This document shows positions 1 through 7,632 of a DNA stretch of 27,276 nt, in pieces (the stretch's first letter is position 1; each line of letters opens with the position of its first letter). The stretch is from an uncultured Verrucomicrobiales bacterium (GTDB lineage Bacteria > Verrucomicrobiota > Verrucomicrobiia > Verrucomicrobiales > Akkermansiaceae). The position numbers were made by a program, and so were the translations under genes. The notes under the pieces were generated by a model. It made no database searches, had not been told where the DNA came from, and worked only from the letters and a program-made list of their open reading frames with translations. Location of the stretch: the NCBI GenBank assembly GCA_937905985.1, contig CALCWC010000123.1:1-27276 (forward strand), read 5' to 3'.

Positions 1-427
1 TGTGGCGCAGCAGGATGGCGTGCAGCGAGCCCGTGCGCTTGCGGCACAAATCCGCCGCGGAGGCGCACTCCACGGTCACGCGCGGGTCGTCCAGGGCTGC
101 CTTGTTTTCGCTGTGCCGGCGGTTCCAGTCGGTGATGGCGTCCACGGGTTCTGCCACAATGAAGCGAGCCTTCTCCTTGGGGAGGCAGAGCATGGCCTTG
201 GCGAGGCCGTAGCCGAGGCCCAGCCCGGCAATCATGATTTGGGGCTGACCGGCGCGTGTGATGGGGGAGGTGGCGATTTCAGCCATGGCCTCCTCGCTTC
301 CATAGGTGAAGCTGTTGGCACAGGGCAGCCCGTCGTGCTGCAGGGAAAGTTCGCCATCGCGCTCCCACAGCTCCCACACGCTGCCGTCCTCCATCTGCTT
401 TTCTCCCAGCTTTGTGAGCGGCTTCAT
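1..427 (-). CDS. Spermidine synthase-like Rossmann methyltransferase-fold protein (partial, runs off the left edge)
   Basis: The reading frame opens with ATG at 427 and stays open for 142 codons to the window edge, so the C-terminus is missing. After a ~60-residue N-terminal part comes IMIAGLGLGYGLAKAM (about residues 65-80), a glycine-rich nucleotide/SAM-binding loop. It is followed by FIVAEPVDAITDWNRRH, where the acidic residue sits at the end of strand 2, and by DDPRVTVECASAADL, the usual 'DPRV...GDA' stretch. This arrangement is typical of spermidine synthase-like proteins, many of which have no proven polyamine role. The start is supported by a promoter placed 7 nt upstream of the ATG. 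The gene diverges from the kinase at 538. An ordinary class I methyltransferase is the main alternative. Confidence 0.72.
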   Translation of the reverse strand, partial: MKPLTKLGEKQMEDGSVWELWERDGELSLQHDGLPCANSFTYGSEEAMAEIATSPITRAGQPQIMIAGLGLGYGLAKAMLCLPKEKARFIVAEPVDAITDWNRRHSENKAALDDPRVTVECASAADLCRKRTGSLHAILLRH

Positions 428-434
428 ACCCCGC

Positions 435-463
435 AGTATAACAACCCCGCGCCCGTTTGGCAA
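435..463 (-). promoter_or_regulatory. Sigma-70-like promoter for the left-edge gene, leaderless geometry
   Basis: On the minus strand TTGCCA (458-463) and TATACT (435-440) are separated by exactly 17 bp, each with five of six consensus bases. Only 7 nt separate the -10 box from the ATG at 427, so transcription would start at or next to the start codon. Confidence 0.7.
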
Positions 464-502
464 GAATGCATTTCGAGGACGAGGCGATTGTGGCGTTTCT
501 GC

Positions 503-531
503 TCGACATGGAGCCCCTGGGGCACTACAAT
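503..531 (+). promoter_or_regulatory. Sigma-70-like promoter for the Ser/Thr kinase, leaderless geometry
   Basis: TCGACA (503-508), a 17-bp spacer, then TACAAT (526-531); both hexamers match consensus at five of six positions. The ATG at 538 begins 6 nt after the -10 box, which predicts a leaderless mRNA. The match also argues against the in-frame start codons upstream at 457 and 466. Confidence 0.68.
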
Positions 532-537
532 CATTCC

Positions 538-1557
538 ATGCCAGATTCACGCCCCATAGCGCCATTGGAGCCCTCGCGAAACGTGGGCTCGTTCATGCAG
601 GACATCCTGGCGGCAGCGCACGGCGCGGCAATCGACAGCCGGCAGGCTGCGAATGCAGAGAAGGACTGCGACATAGCACCCCAGGAGCTGCCCGCGGGGT
701 ACGGGCTGCGCGGGTACACCATCCAGCGCACGCTGGGCAGCGGCGGTTTCGGCATCACCTACCTGGCACGGGAAAACCGCCTTCGCCGCCAGGTGGTCAT
801 CAAAGAGAACTTCCCCGCCAACCTCTGCTACCGCAAGGCCGGCACGCTGGACGTGTGCCTCAACAACCCCGAAACCGGCAAGGAGCTTTTTGACTGGGGC
901 CGCGGCAACTTCCTGCGCGAGGCGCGCCTGCTGGGCAGTTTCGACCACCCGGGAATTGCCAAGGTGTACAGCTATTTCGAGGCGCACCAAACCTCCTACT
1001 ATGCCACGGAATACATCGATGGCGTATCGCTGGGCAAGGTGGCGGAGGACTATGCACTGGGCAGGAGCCAGATCACGCAGGAATCGCTTGTGGGCCTGAT
1101 GGCGCGGCTGCTGGACACGCTGGACTATTTGCACGAGCGCAAACTGCTGCACCGCGACGTGAAGCCGGACAACGTGCTCATCACCCGCAACGGCCTGCCC
1201 AAGTTGATTGACTTCGGCGCCGCGCGCGAAGAGTACGGGGACAGCAACGTCTCCGTGGTGGAATCCCTGGGATTCACCCCGGCGGAGCAAGGGGAGAAGG
1301 ACGGCAACATGGGGCCGTGGACAGATTTATACGCCCTGGGTGCCACGCTGTACTACCTGCTGACCGGCGTGTGCCTGCCGGGCTGCCGCCAGCGCGAGCT
1401 GTATGATGCAGCCACGCCGCTCGCGGCCCAACCCAAGCTTCTCAAGAGCTTCGACATCGACCTGCTGCGCAGCATCGACCACGCCATCCGCCCCGCCATT
1501 CAGGAGCGTTACCAGAGCGTGAGCCAGTGGATGGATGATATCCGTCCCTTTGCGTGA
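538..1557 (+). CDS. Hanks-type Ser/Thr protein kinase, soluble
   Basis: A 339-residue protein kinase. After a ~55-residue N-terminal tail the kinase fold shows the glycine loop GSGGFG (67-72), the ATP-anchoring Lys in VIKE (K89), the catalytic loop HRDVKPDN (205-212), the DFG motif (225-227), an APE-like segment FTPAE (246-250) and WTDLYALG (261-268). All catalytic residues are present, so it should be an active kinase. There is no membrane segment and no PASTA or other sensor domain, unlike classical PknB, so it is probably cytoplasmic. The start was set at ATG 538 because a promoter ends 6 nt before it. Frame-compatible TTG 457 and ATG 466 lie upstream of that promoter, next to or inside the divergent gene's -35 box. 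Its substrates cannot be inferred from the neighbours. Confidence 0.9.
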   Translation: MPDSRPIAPLEPSRNVGSFMQDILAAAHGAAIDSRQAANAEKDCDIAPQELPAGYGLRGYTIQRTLGSGGFGITYLARENRLRRQVVIKENFPANLCYRKAGTLDVCLNNPETGKELFDWGRGNFLREARLLGSFDHPGIAKVYSYFEAHQTSYYATEYIDGVSLGKVAEDYALGRSQITQESLVGLMARLLDTLDYLHERKLLHRDVKPDNVLITRNGLPKLIDFGAAREEYGDSNVSVVESLGFTPAEQGEKDGNMGPWTDLYALGATLYYLLTGVCLPGCRQRELYDAATPLAAQPKLLKSFDIDLLRSIDHAIRPAIQERYQSVSQWMDDIRPFA

Positions 1558-1566
1558 AGCGTGGCT

Positions 1567-2013
1567 TCAGTTCATCCTCAGCACGGGGGCAATAGCCTCC
1601 ATGAGCGCCTCGGAATCATAAAAACCGTTCATGGCGATGGGGCGCATGGTTTCCCCCAAGGCTTTCATGGTCTGCTCAAACTCCGCGCCAATGGCCTTCT
1701 CCACCTGTGCGTGGATTTCCGGCGTGGGCTCGCCGAGCTTCTCGTTCTCCGCGGAAACGGCGTCCATCTTGGCCACCAGCTCCTTCACCTTGGGCGCGGC
1801 GGCATCGGCGCTCGCGGTGTCCTTGACCCCCTGGAGCGCATCGTTCAGCTCCTTGATGCAGTTCATGAGGTTGCGCGCGGCGGCCTCAAACTTTCCGGCA
1901 TCCGCCGGAGCAGCGACTTCCGCCGGAGCGGCAGGCGCAGCGGGAGCGGTTTCCTGGGCAATGGCGGGCGCAAAGGCAAGCACGGCGGCGGTGAGAAGGA
2001 TACTGTTCTTCAT
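1567..2013 (-). CDS. Small secreted Ala/Pro-rich helical protein of unknown function
   Basis: 148 residues. The N-terminus (MKNSILLTAAVLAFAPAIAQE) is a clear Sec signal peptide with likely cleavage after AIA or AIAQ. An Ala/Pro low-complexity linker (about residues 21-40) follows, then a predicted mostly helical region rich in Ala, Glu and Lys. No domain was recognised. The open frame extends 12 codons upstream, but ATG 2013 is chosen because the signal peptide starts there and a promoter sits just before it. GGAG lies 4 nt upstream of the ATG and could act as a short SD, although the predicted transcription start falls in or after it. It is convergent with the kinase, with 9 bp between the stops. 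Confidence 0.75.
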   Translation of the reverse strand: MKNSILLTAAVLAFAPAIAQETAPAAPAAPAEVAAPADAGKFEAAARNLMNCIKELNDALQGVKDTASADAAAPKVKELVAKMDAVSAENEKLGEPTPEIHAQVEKAIGAEFEQTMKALGETMRPIAMNGFYDSEALMEAIAPVLRMN

Positions 2014-2020
2014 GCGCTCC

Positions 2021-2049
2021 ACTATGAACCTGCCGCCCCTTCTTGTCAA
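2021..2049 (-). promoter_or_regulatory. Promoter for the small secreted protein, leaderless geometry
   Basis: On the minus strand a perfect TTGACA (2044-2049), a 17-bp spacer and CATAGT (2021-2026, four of six). The ATG at 2013 lies 7 nt past the -10 box. It sits in the short gap after tilS, so this gene can be transcribed independently of tilS. Confidence 0.6.
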
Positions 2050-2070
2050 GCCTGCACCATGTGTGCAAAT

Positions 2071-3063
2071 TCATGGCGCGCCCCATTCCACAAATACGGA
2101 GGTTGAAGCGTGGGGAGCGAGGATGAGCAGGCGCTTCTCCTTGCGACATGCGGTGAAACAGCCGGGTAAGTTGAAGCGCGCGGAGGGTGCATCCGGCGGC
2201 AGGATGGCATTGACGGCCAGCACGTGTTCCTCTGTCAAATCCGGCACGCCGGCGGCGTGCAGATAGCGGGCCAGGGCAGCCTTGCGGAGCGGTGCGGGAA
2301 GCTCCAGCACGCGCGGCAGGAAAAGCCTCCCCTGCGGGTCTGTGAGCGGCAGCAGGGCAAGCGCAGCGTCAAGCGCCTCCAGCGTTTCCCGCTGCAGGCG
2401 CGCGCTGCGGTTGAGCACGGGAGCCACATCGCGTCCCAGCGCGCGTGAAAGGGCGGGCAGCACTTCCAGGCGGATGCGGTTGCGGGCGGCGTCCGGCACG
2501 GCGTTGGTGGCGTCCTCCCTCCATTCCTGCCCCTGGCCTTGCAGCCAAGCGGTGATTTGTACACGCGGCGTTTCCAGCAGAGGGCGCACCCAGGTGGTGG
2601 TGCCGTCATGCCGCACGGGCAGCATGCCGCGCGGACCAGCCGACCCGCGCGCCAGGCGGAACAGCACGGTTTCCGCCTGGTCGTCCGCATGATGCGCCAG
2701 GGCCACGGTGTTACCGCCACAGCGTGCGGCGGCCTCCGCCAAAATGGCGTGGCGTGCGCAGCGTGCGGCCGTTTCCAAAGATTCCCCGCTTTCCGCGGCC
2801 AGTTGCGGCACGGAGACGCGGTGCTCCTCATACGGGATGCCCAGCCGCGCGCAAAGGCCCTTGCAGAAGGCGGCGTCCTCATCGGCATCCGCGGCGCGGA
2901 TACCGTGGTGCACATGGCATGCCAGCAATTGGCAGCCGTGCCGATGCAGGGCCAACAGCAGCGCCACGGAATCGCGTCCGCCGCTCAATCCCGCCACCAC
3001 CGTGCGCCCGTCCAGGTGCGGCAGGCATTCCGGCAGCAGGGGCAACTCTGCCGTTCCCTGCAT
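2071..3063 (-). CDS. tilS: tRNA(Ile)-lysidine synthase TilS
   Basis: 330 residues. TilS ligates lysine to C34 of the CAU-anticodon tRNA-Ile using ATP, so that the tRNA reads AUA as isoleucine. The N-type ATP pyrophosphatase PP-loop is SGGRDS (27-32). Further family motifs are CHVHHGIR, LAHHADDQAET, the GPRGMLP segment and WREDATN, in the correct order. The C-terminal region is shorter than in long TilS proteins such as that of E. coli. The gene begins 6 bp after the stop of the pilin-like gene and has no visible SD, so it is probably co-transcribed with it. Assignment rests on the full set of PP-loop signatures. Confidence 0.95.
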   Translation of the reverse strand: MQGTAELPLLPECLPHLDGRTVVAGLSGGRDSVALLLALHRHGCQLLACHVHHGIRAADADEDAAFCKGLCARLGIPYEEHRVSVPQLAAESGESLETAARCARHAILAEAAARCGGNTVALAHHADDQAETVLFRLARGSAGPRGMLPVRHDGTTTWVRPLLETPRVQITAWLQGQGQEWREDATNAVPDAARNRIRLEVLPALSRALGRDVAPVLNRSARLQRETLEALDAALALLPLTDPQGRLFLPRVLELPAPLRKAALARYLHAAGVPDLTEEHVLAVNAILPPDAPSARFNLPGCFTACRKEKRLLILAPHASTSVFVEWGAP

Positions 3064-3069
3064 AAAGGA

Positions 3070-3864
3070 TTACTTCTTATCCTTCTTTTTCTTGTCCTTG
3101 GCGTCCTTCTTAGCGGCCTTGGGGGCGGGCTGGTCCATCTCCGCCTTGGCCATATCCGGCGCCACGGCGGCAAAGATTTCCTCCGGCTTCATATCGTCCG
3201 TGGCGGCAACCGCCTTCACCGCGCCACTGGCGTACAGCACCATGATTTTGTCCTTGTGGCGCTCCACCGCCGGCATCACCATCTTCACAAAGCCTGCGTA
3301 GTCATGCACGCTCTGGGATTTCTCCGGGTTGCCGTCGGTCAGCCACGGCAGGTTCTCCAAGCGCTGCTTGGCGCTGGTGCGGATGCAGGAGTTCGGGTTC
3401 TCCGGGTCCTCGCTTGCATCCGTCCACGACACATAGGACACGGTCTTGTAGTCCGCCGTGAACGTCTTTTCATTGCCCACCTGGGCGCGGGTGTCCACCG
3501 GGCAGTGGAAATAGGCCGGCAGCTTGATCTTGCCCTTGGGCTTGCTGGGCAGCTGCGCCTCGCACTCGTCCAGCTGCGCCAGCGCAATCCACCACCCGTG
3601 CGTCTCGTTCACGTTCTCCGTGTCGGGATCGTCGTCCATGCCGCTGGTGGGCAGCAAGGCGCTGTGCGCGCGGTCGTCCCCGTACATCATGCCCAGTTTG
3701 CTGAGCTGCTCCAGGTTCTCCTTGCACGCCTGGTCGTTGCCGGCACCGGCACGGGACCAAATGGCCACGGCACCAATGGCGCCAATGACTGCAAGAATGG
3801 CGATGACCACCATGAGCTCAATCAACGTAAAACCGTAACGCTTGCGGATGCGGGCTGTCTTCAT
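3070..3864 (-). CDS. Type IV pilin-like / type II secretion pseudopilin-like protein with Lys-rich tail
   Basis: 264 residues. A short basic leader ends in G11, followed by FTLIELMVVIAILAVIGAIGA: the prepilin peptidase site with the conserved Glu at +5 and the hydrophobic helix of type IV pilins and type II secretion G-like pseudopilins. The globular part carries scattered cysteines and matches the many orphan 'prepilin-type N-terminal cleavage/methylation' proteins of Verrucomicrobiota and Planctomycetota. The last ~20 residues are almost entirely Lys, Asp and Ala, an unusual charged tail. No other pilus or secretion gene is in the window, so its machine and role are unknown. It precedes tilS by 6 bp. 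Confidence 0.85.
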   Translation of the reverse strand: MKTARIRKRYGFTLIELMVVIAILAVIGAIGAVAIWSRAGAGNDQACKENLEQLSKLGMMYGDDRAHSALLPTSGMDDDPDTENVNETHGWWIALAQLDECEAQLPSKPKGKIKLPAYFHCPVDTRAQVGNEKTFTADYKTVSYVSWTDASEDPENPNSCIRTSAKQRLENLPWLTDGNPEKSQSVHDYAGFVKMVMPAVERHKDKIMVLYASGAVKAVAATDDMKPEEIFAAVAPDMAKAEMDQPAPKAAKKDAKDKKKKDKK

Positions 3865-3873
3865 ACTCTGCCT

Positions 3874-3901
3874 ACTCTATCACATTTCTCCCGCGCTGCA
3901 A
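3874..3901 (-). promoter_or_regulatory. Candidate promoter for the pilin-like gene
   Basis: On the minus strand TTGCAG (3896-3901), a 16-bp spacer and TAGAGT (3874-3879), with ATG 3864 starting 9 nt after the -10 box. The -35 hexamer touches the T-tract of the dnaN terminator. The -10 box matches only four of six bases, so the call is moderate. Confidence 0.45.
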
Positions 3902-3936
3902 GAAAAAAGAGCCGCGCGGCTTGCACACCGCGCGGC
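3901..3936 (-). terminator. Intrinsic terminator of dnaN
   Basis: GCCGCGCGG (3911-3919) and CCGCGCGGC (3928-3936) form a perfect 9-bp GC-rich stem with an 8-nt loop. On the minus strand the stem is followed directly by TCTTTTTTCT. This is a textbook Rho-independent terminator located 23 bp after the dnaN stop codon. Confidence 0.88.
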
Positions 3937-3959
3937 CCGGAAATCATTTGCAAGCCCTA

Positions 3960-5048
3960 TCAGGAATGCATGGGCATGATGACGTAGAGGAACTCGTCCT
4001 TCACGCGCAGCACGCCGGGGCTGGAGGCATCGATGAGGTCGATGGCCACCTCGCCGTCGCCCATGGCCTTGAGCGGGGCCAGGATGAAATCGGCGTTGAA
4101 GGTGATGGCCAGCTCGCGGCCCTGGTAGTCGATGGGCATTTCTTCATGGGCCTCACCCACATCGGCGGCGCTGGACTGCACTTCCATGGAGCCGGGGGCG
4201 AAGCGGAAGCGCACGGTGTTGGACTTCTCTGCGGAGAGCAGGGAGACGCGGCGCACGATCTCGTTGAGATCCGTGGCGGGCATGGAGATGCGCTCGTTGT
4301 AGCGGCTGGGAATCACCTGGCGGTAGTTCGGGTAGTTGCCGTCAATCAGCTTGGTGATGAGCAGCGTGTCGCCGAAGTCGAAGAACGCCTGGTTGCTGGT
4401 GATGCGCACCAGCACGTCGCCGGCGTCGCCCAGCAGGCGGTGGACCTCGGCCACGGCGCGGCTCGGGATATCGATGCACACGGAGGAGCTTTCCGGGAAC
4501 TCCAGCTCGTTCTCAAAGAGCGCCAAACGGCGGCCGTCTGTGGCCACCAGCGTGAGCTTGCCGTCCTGGAAACAGGTGTAGATGCCGTTGAGCACATAGC
4601 GCGTGCCATCGTTGGAAATGGCGAATTCCGTAAAGCGGAAGCCGCGTGCCAGCATAGCCTGCGGCACCTTGAACTCGCGCGCCTCCTTTGCGGCGGGCAG
4701 GCCGGGGAATTCCTCCGGGGCCAGGCCGTTGAGCTTGAACTGGGCGCGGTCGCAGCGGATGGTGGCCACGGTTCCGGTCACCTCCACGCTCACCTCGCCA
4801 TCGCGCATTTCACGGATGATGCTCTGCAGCTTCTTGGCGGGCAGGGTGATGGCACCGGGCTTCTCCACCATGCAGGGAATCTTGGACTCGATGGTGAGCT
4901 CCATGTTGGTGGTGGTGAGCTTCAGCTCGCCGTCCGCCGCATTCAACAGCACATTGGAGAGAATAGGCATGCTGGGGCGGGTGGAAACCACGCCCGCCAC
5001 CTTGTTCAAACCATCAAGAAGAACTTGTTTCGCTAATGTGAATTTCAT
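3960..5048 (-). CDS. dnaN: DNA polymerase III beta sliding clamp
   Basis: 362 residues, the normal clamp length. DnaN is the ring-shaped processivity factor that holds polymerase III and repair factors on DNA. The N-terminus (MKFTLAKQVLLDGLNKV) and the internal PMPILSNVLL-like segment are characteristic. The C-terminus ends FLYVIMPMHS, resembling the conserved terminal (M)PMR(L) motif of clamps that forms part of the protein-binding pocket. The frame extends 17 codons upstream, but ATG 5048 is chosen because AAAGGAGG (5053-5060) lies 4 nt before it. dnaA, recF and gyrB are not adjacent, so this is not a classical origin block. It has its own promoter and terminator, making it monocistronic. 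Confidence 0.96.
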   Translation of the reverse strand: MKFTLAKQVLLDGLNKVAGVVSTRPSMPILSNVLLNAADGELKLTTTNMELTIESKIPCMVEKPGAITLPAKKLQSIIREMRDGEVSVEVTGTVATIRCDRAQFKLNGLAPEEFPGLPAAKEAREFKVPQAMLARGFRFTEFAISNDGTRYVLNGIYTCFQDGKLTLVATDGRRLALFENELEFPESSSVCIDIPSRAVAEVHRLLGDAGDVLVRITSNQAFFDFGDTLLITKLIDGNYPNYRQVIPSRYNERISMPATDLNEIVRRVSLLSAEKSNTVRFRFAPGSMEVQSSAADVGEAHEEMPIDYQGRELAITFNADFILAPLKAMGDGEVAIDLIDASSPGVLRVKDEFLYVIMPMHS

Positions 5049-5052
5049 ATCG

Positions 5053-5099
5053 CCTCCTTTGTTGAAAGACATTCTATACCCGCGCGCACCGCTTCGCAA
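5053..5099 (-). promoter_or_regulatory. dnaN promoter plus strong Shine-Dalgarno
   Basis: On the minus strand TTGCGA (5094-5099), a 17-bp spacer and TAGAAT (5071-5076), followed by a short leader with AAAGGAGG (5053-5060) just before ATG 5048. In contrast to many other first genes here, this mRNA keeps a leader of about 15-20 nt and a near-perfect SD. Confidence 0.75.
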
Positions 5100-5148
5100 G
5101 GAAAAATTTCACCCCTTACCCACATTTTTGGGCGGTCTGTGTCTGCTG

Positions 5149-5164
5149 CCACAACATGTTGTGG
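5149..5164. promoter_or_regulatory. Perfect 16-bp palindrome, candidate operator
   Basis: CCACAACATGTTGTGG is identical to its own reverse complement. It ends 11 bp before the -35 box of the ABC ATPase and lies about 50 bp behind the dnaN -35 box. A two-fold symmetric site of this length with no T-tract fits a dimeric regulator site better than a terminator. The regulator is unknown. Confidence 0.5.
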
Positions 5165-5175
5165 TTGTTCCACCC

Positions 5176-5204
5176 TTGACGGGTTGAGCCCCCTTTGGTA
5201 GAAT
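5176..5204 (+). promoter_or_regulatory. Promoter for the ABC ATPase, leaderless geometry
   Basis: TTGACG (5176-5181), a 17-bp spacer and TAGAAT (5199-5204) with an upstream TGG that makes an extended -10. The ATG at 5211 begins 6 nt after the -10 box, so the transcript should start at the start codon. No SD is present. Confidence 0.72.
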
Positions 5205-5210
5205 GCCGGC

Positions 5211-5990
<780 letters not shown>

Positions 5991-6053
5991 ACACCGAACG
6001 CCCCCAACGCATCAAGGGCAAATTGCCCCAACACGGGGAAATCCCCAGCCGGT

Positions 6054-6527
6054 TCATCCCTCAATGAACACCTTGGTGCCGATGGGGCAGAGGGGGAAGA
6101 TGCGGGCGATATCGGTGGGGTCCATGCGGATGCAGCCGTGCGAGACGGGAGTGCCGAGCCTGGCGGTGTCTGCGGTGCCGTGGATGTAGATGAAGCGGGA
6201 GCGGGTGTTGGCGTTGTGCGGCTCCAGGCCGTCCAGGCAGAGGATGCGCGCGAGGATGGCATCCTGCTCACTGCAGACGGGTTCCCAGGTGCCGATGGGG
6301 ATGCGGCCCTTGAAGAGGGTGGTGAGGGGTGCGTTCTCGCCGTGGGTGGAGCATACGGCAAAGCGCCCGGTGGGCGTCTGTCCGGAATCCGGGGTGCATC
6401 CCGTCCCTGCGGCGCCGGTGGAGCATGGGACGGTGATGACGGGGCGCCCCTCGTGGTTGCACAGGGTGATGCTTTGCGCGGCCACGCTCACATGGAGGGA
6501 ATGGGAACTCTGGGAGTCCGGGGCCAT
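6054..6527 (-). CDS. L,D-transpeptidase (YkuD domain), last gene of the dcw operon
   Basis: 157 residues, essentially a bare YkuD catalytic domain. It contains IHG (H116) and the active-site block SHGCIRM (129-135) with nucleophile C132, plus the upstream TPTGRF motif (51-56). YkuD enzymes make 3-3 crosslinks between meso-DAP residues or attach proteins to peptidoglycan. The chosen start, ATG 6527, leaves no signal peptide or membrane anchor. The frame stays open further upstream but inside murG, and translating that part gives Pro/Ser/Arg-rich shadow sequence. It begins 7 bp after the murG stop. Eight cysteines are unusually many for a wall enzyme. It converges with the ABC ATPase; the 63-bp gap holds only weak short hairpins without a T-tract. 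Confidence 0.85.
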   Translation of the reverse strand: MAPDSQSSHSLHVSVAAQSITLCNHEGRPVITVPCSTGAAGTGCTPDSGQTPTGRFAVCSTHGENAPLTTLFKGRIPIGTWEPVCSEQDAILARILCLDGLEPHNANTRSRFIYIHGTADTARLGTPVSHGCIRMDPTDIARIFPLCPIGTKVFIEG

Positions 6528-6534
6528 GGTGGCA

Positions 6535-7605
6535 TCAGGCGTTGGTGATGACGCGTGCGATGGCCTCCGCAGCATCGGTGCGGGCGAGGGAGCGCATGGC
6601 GGATTCCATGGCGGCGCGCTTCTCCGGGTTGAGGATGGTATCGTGCACGAATTGGTGAACGGTGTCCTCTGTGAGGTCGGCCTGCTGGCACATGACGGCG
6701 GCACCGTGCCCGGTGAACACGCGGGCGTTGTGCGTCTGGTGGTCGTCTGCGGCGAAGGGGAAGGGTACCAGCAGGCATGCCTTGCCGATGACGGAAAGCT
6801 CGGTCAGGGTGGAGGCGCCGCTGCGTGCGATGACGCCGTCCGCCGCGGCGTAGGCGGCGGGCATGTCGGAGCAGAATCCCGTCACGGTGATGTTGGGGGC
6901 ACCTGCGGCCAGGCCCTGCACGCGCTCGCAGTCCTGCTTTCCGGCAATGACCAGGTAGTGCACATCGGGGTCGTTTTTGGCAAACTCCACCAGCATGGAA
7001 TTGAGGTTGCGCGCGCCCTGGGAACCACCGGTCACCAGGATGAGCGGCTTGTCGGCGGGCAGGGAGAGTCTCCGGCGGGCGTTCTCGCGTGAGGGCAGGT
7101 GGTGCAGCTCCTCTCGCACGGGTGTGCCCACCACCTCGCATTCCTTGCCGGGGAAGAAGGGCGCGGCTTCCGCGAGCCCGAGCAGCACCTTGTTGCACCA
7201 GCGCGCGGTGAGGCGGTTGGCCTTGCCGGGCATGGCATTGGAATCATGCACGAAGGCGCGCAGGCCCATGCTTTTGCCGGCGCGCACGGGCGGCAGCGAG
7301 GTGAAGCCTCCCATGCCCACCACGGCATCCGCATGCTCCTGCCGGATGATGCCGGCGCAGGTCAGGTACGTGCGCGCCAGGCGCCACAGGAACAGCGGCA
7401 TCCGCAGGGAGAGCAGCGGCGGTTTCGCAATCGCCGGGATGGTGTGGAAATCCAGGTCGCCGTACTTGCGGGACGCCTCGGCGTCCACATCCTTGCGTGA
7501 GATGAGCAGGACGGGGTGGTGACCCAGCTTTCGCAGCTGCTGTGCGACGGCGATGCCGGGGAAAAGGTGACCGCCCGTGCCTCCACAGGCAATGATGATG
7601 TTCAT
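6535..7605 (-). CDS. murG: UDP-GlcNAc:lipid I N-acetylglucosaminyltransferase MurG
   Basis: 356 residues, usual length. MurG transfers GlcNAc from UDP-GlcNAc to lipid I, giving lipid II on the inner membrane face. The N-terminal Rossmann domain has the GGTGGH loop (8-13) and GMGGFTSLPP. The C-terminal donor-binding domain has VTGGSQGARN and the signature region IARSGASTLTEL, followed by PFPFAADDHQTHNA. It follows ftsW by 27 bp with no SD-like sequence before its ATG, and the L,D-transpeptidase comes next. In most dcw clusters murC follows murG; here it does not. Confidence 0.97.
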   Translation of the reverse strand: MNIIIACGGTGGHLFPGIAVAQQLRKLGHHPVLLISRKDVDAEASRKYGDLDFHTIPAIAKPPLLSLRMPLFLWRLARTYLTCAGIIRQEHADAVVGMGGFTSLPPVRAGKSMGLRAFVHDSNAMPGKANRLTARWCNKVLLGLAEAAPFFPGKECEVVGTPVREELHHLPSRENARRRLSLPADKPLILVTGGSQGARNLNSMLVEFAKNDPDVHYLVIAGKQDCERVQGLAAGAPNITVTGFCSDMPAAYAAADGVIARSGASTLTELSVIGKACLLVPFPFAADDHQTHNARVFTGHGAAVMCQQADLTEDTVHQFVHDTILNPEKRAAMESAMRSLARTDAAEAIARVITNA

Positions 7606-7632
7606 GAGAGAGGTTTCTATGTTGTTGAGGGT

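Noticed and set aside
457..537. In-frame upstream starts (TTG 457, ATG 466) for the Ser/Thr kinase
   Set aside because: They lie upstream of the kinase's best promoter and next to or inside the divergent gene's -35 box (458-463). They have no SD, and the added residues resemble no kinase N-terminus.
1997..2049. Longer start of the small secreted protein at 2049
   Set aside because: It would place 12 residues, including three Arg and two Gly, before the signal peptide and start inside the -35 box.
2539..3987. 482-codon plus-strand open frame opposite tilS and the pilin-like gene
   Set aside because: Shadow frame; both minus-strand genes have complete family motifs.
5991..6053. Short inverted repeats (GGGC/GCCC and GGGG/CCCC) between the ABC ATPase and the L,D-transpeptidase as a bidirectional terminator
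   Set aside because: Stems are only 4 bp and there is no T-tract on either strand.
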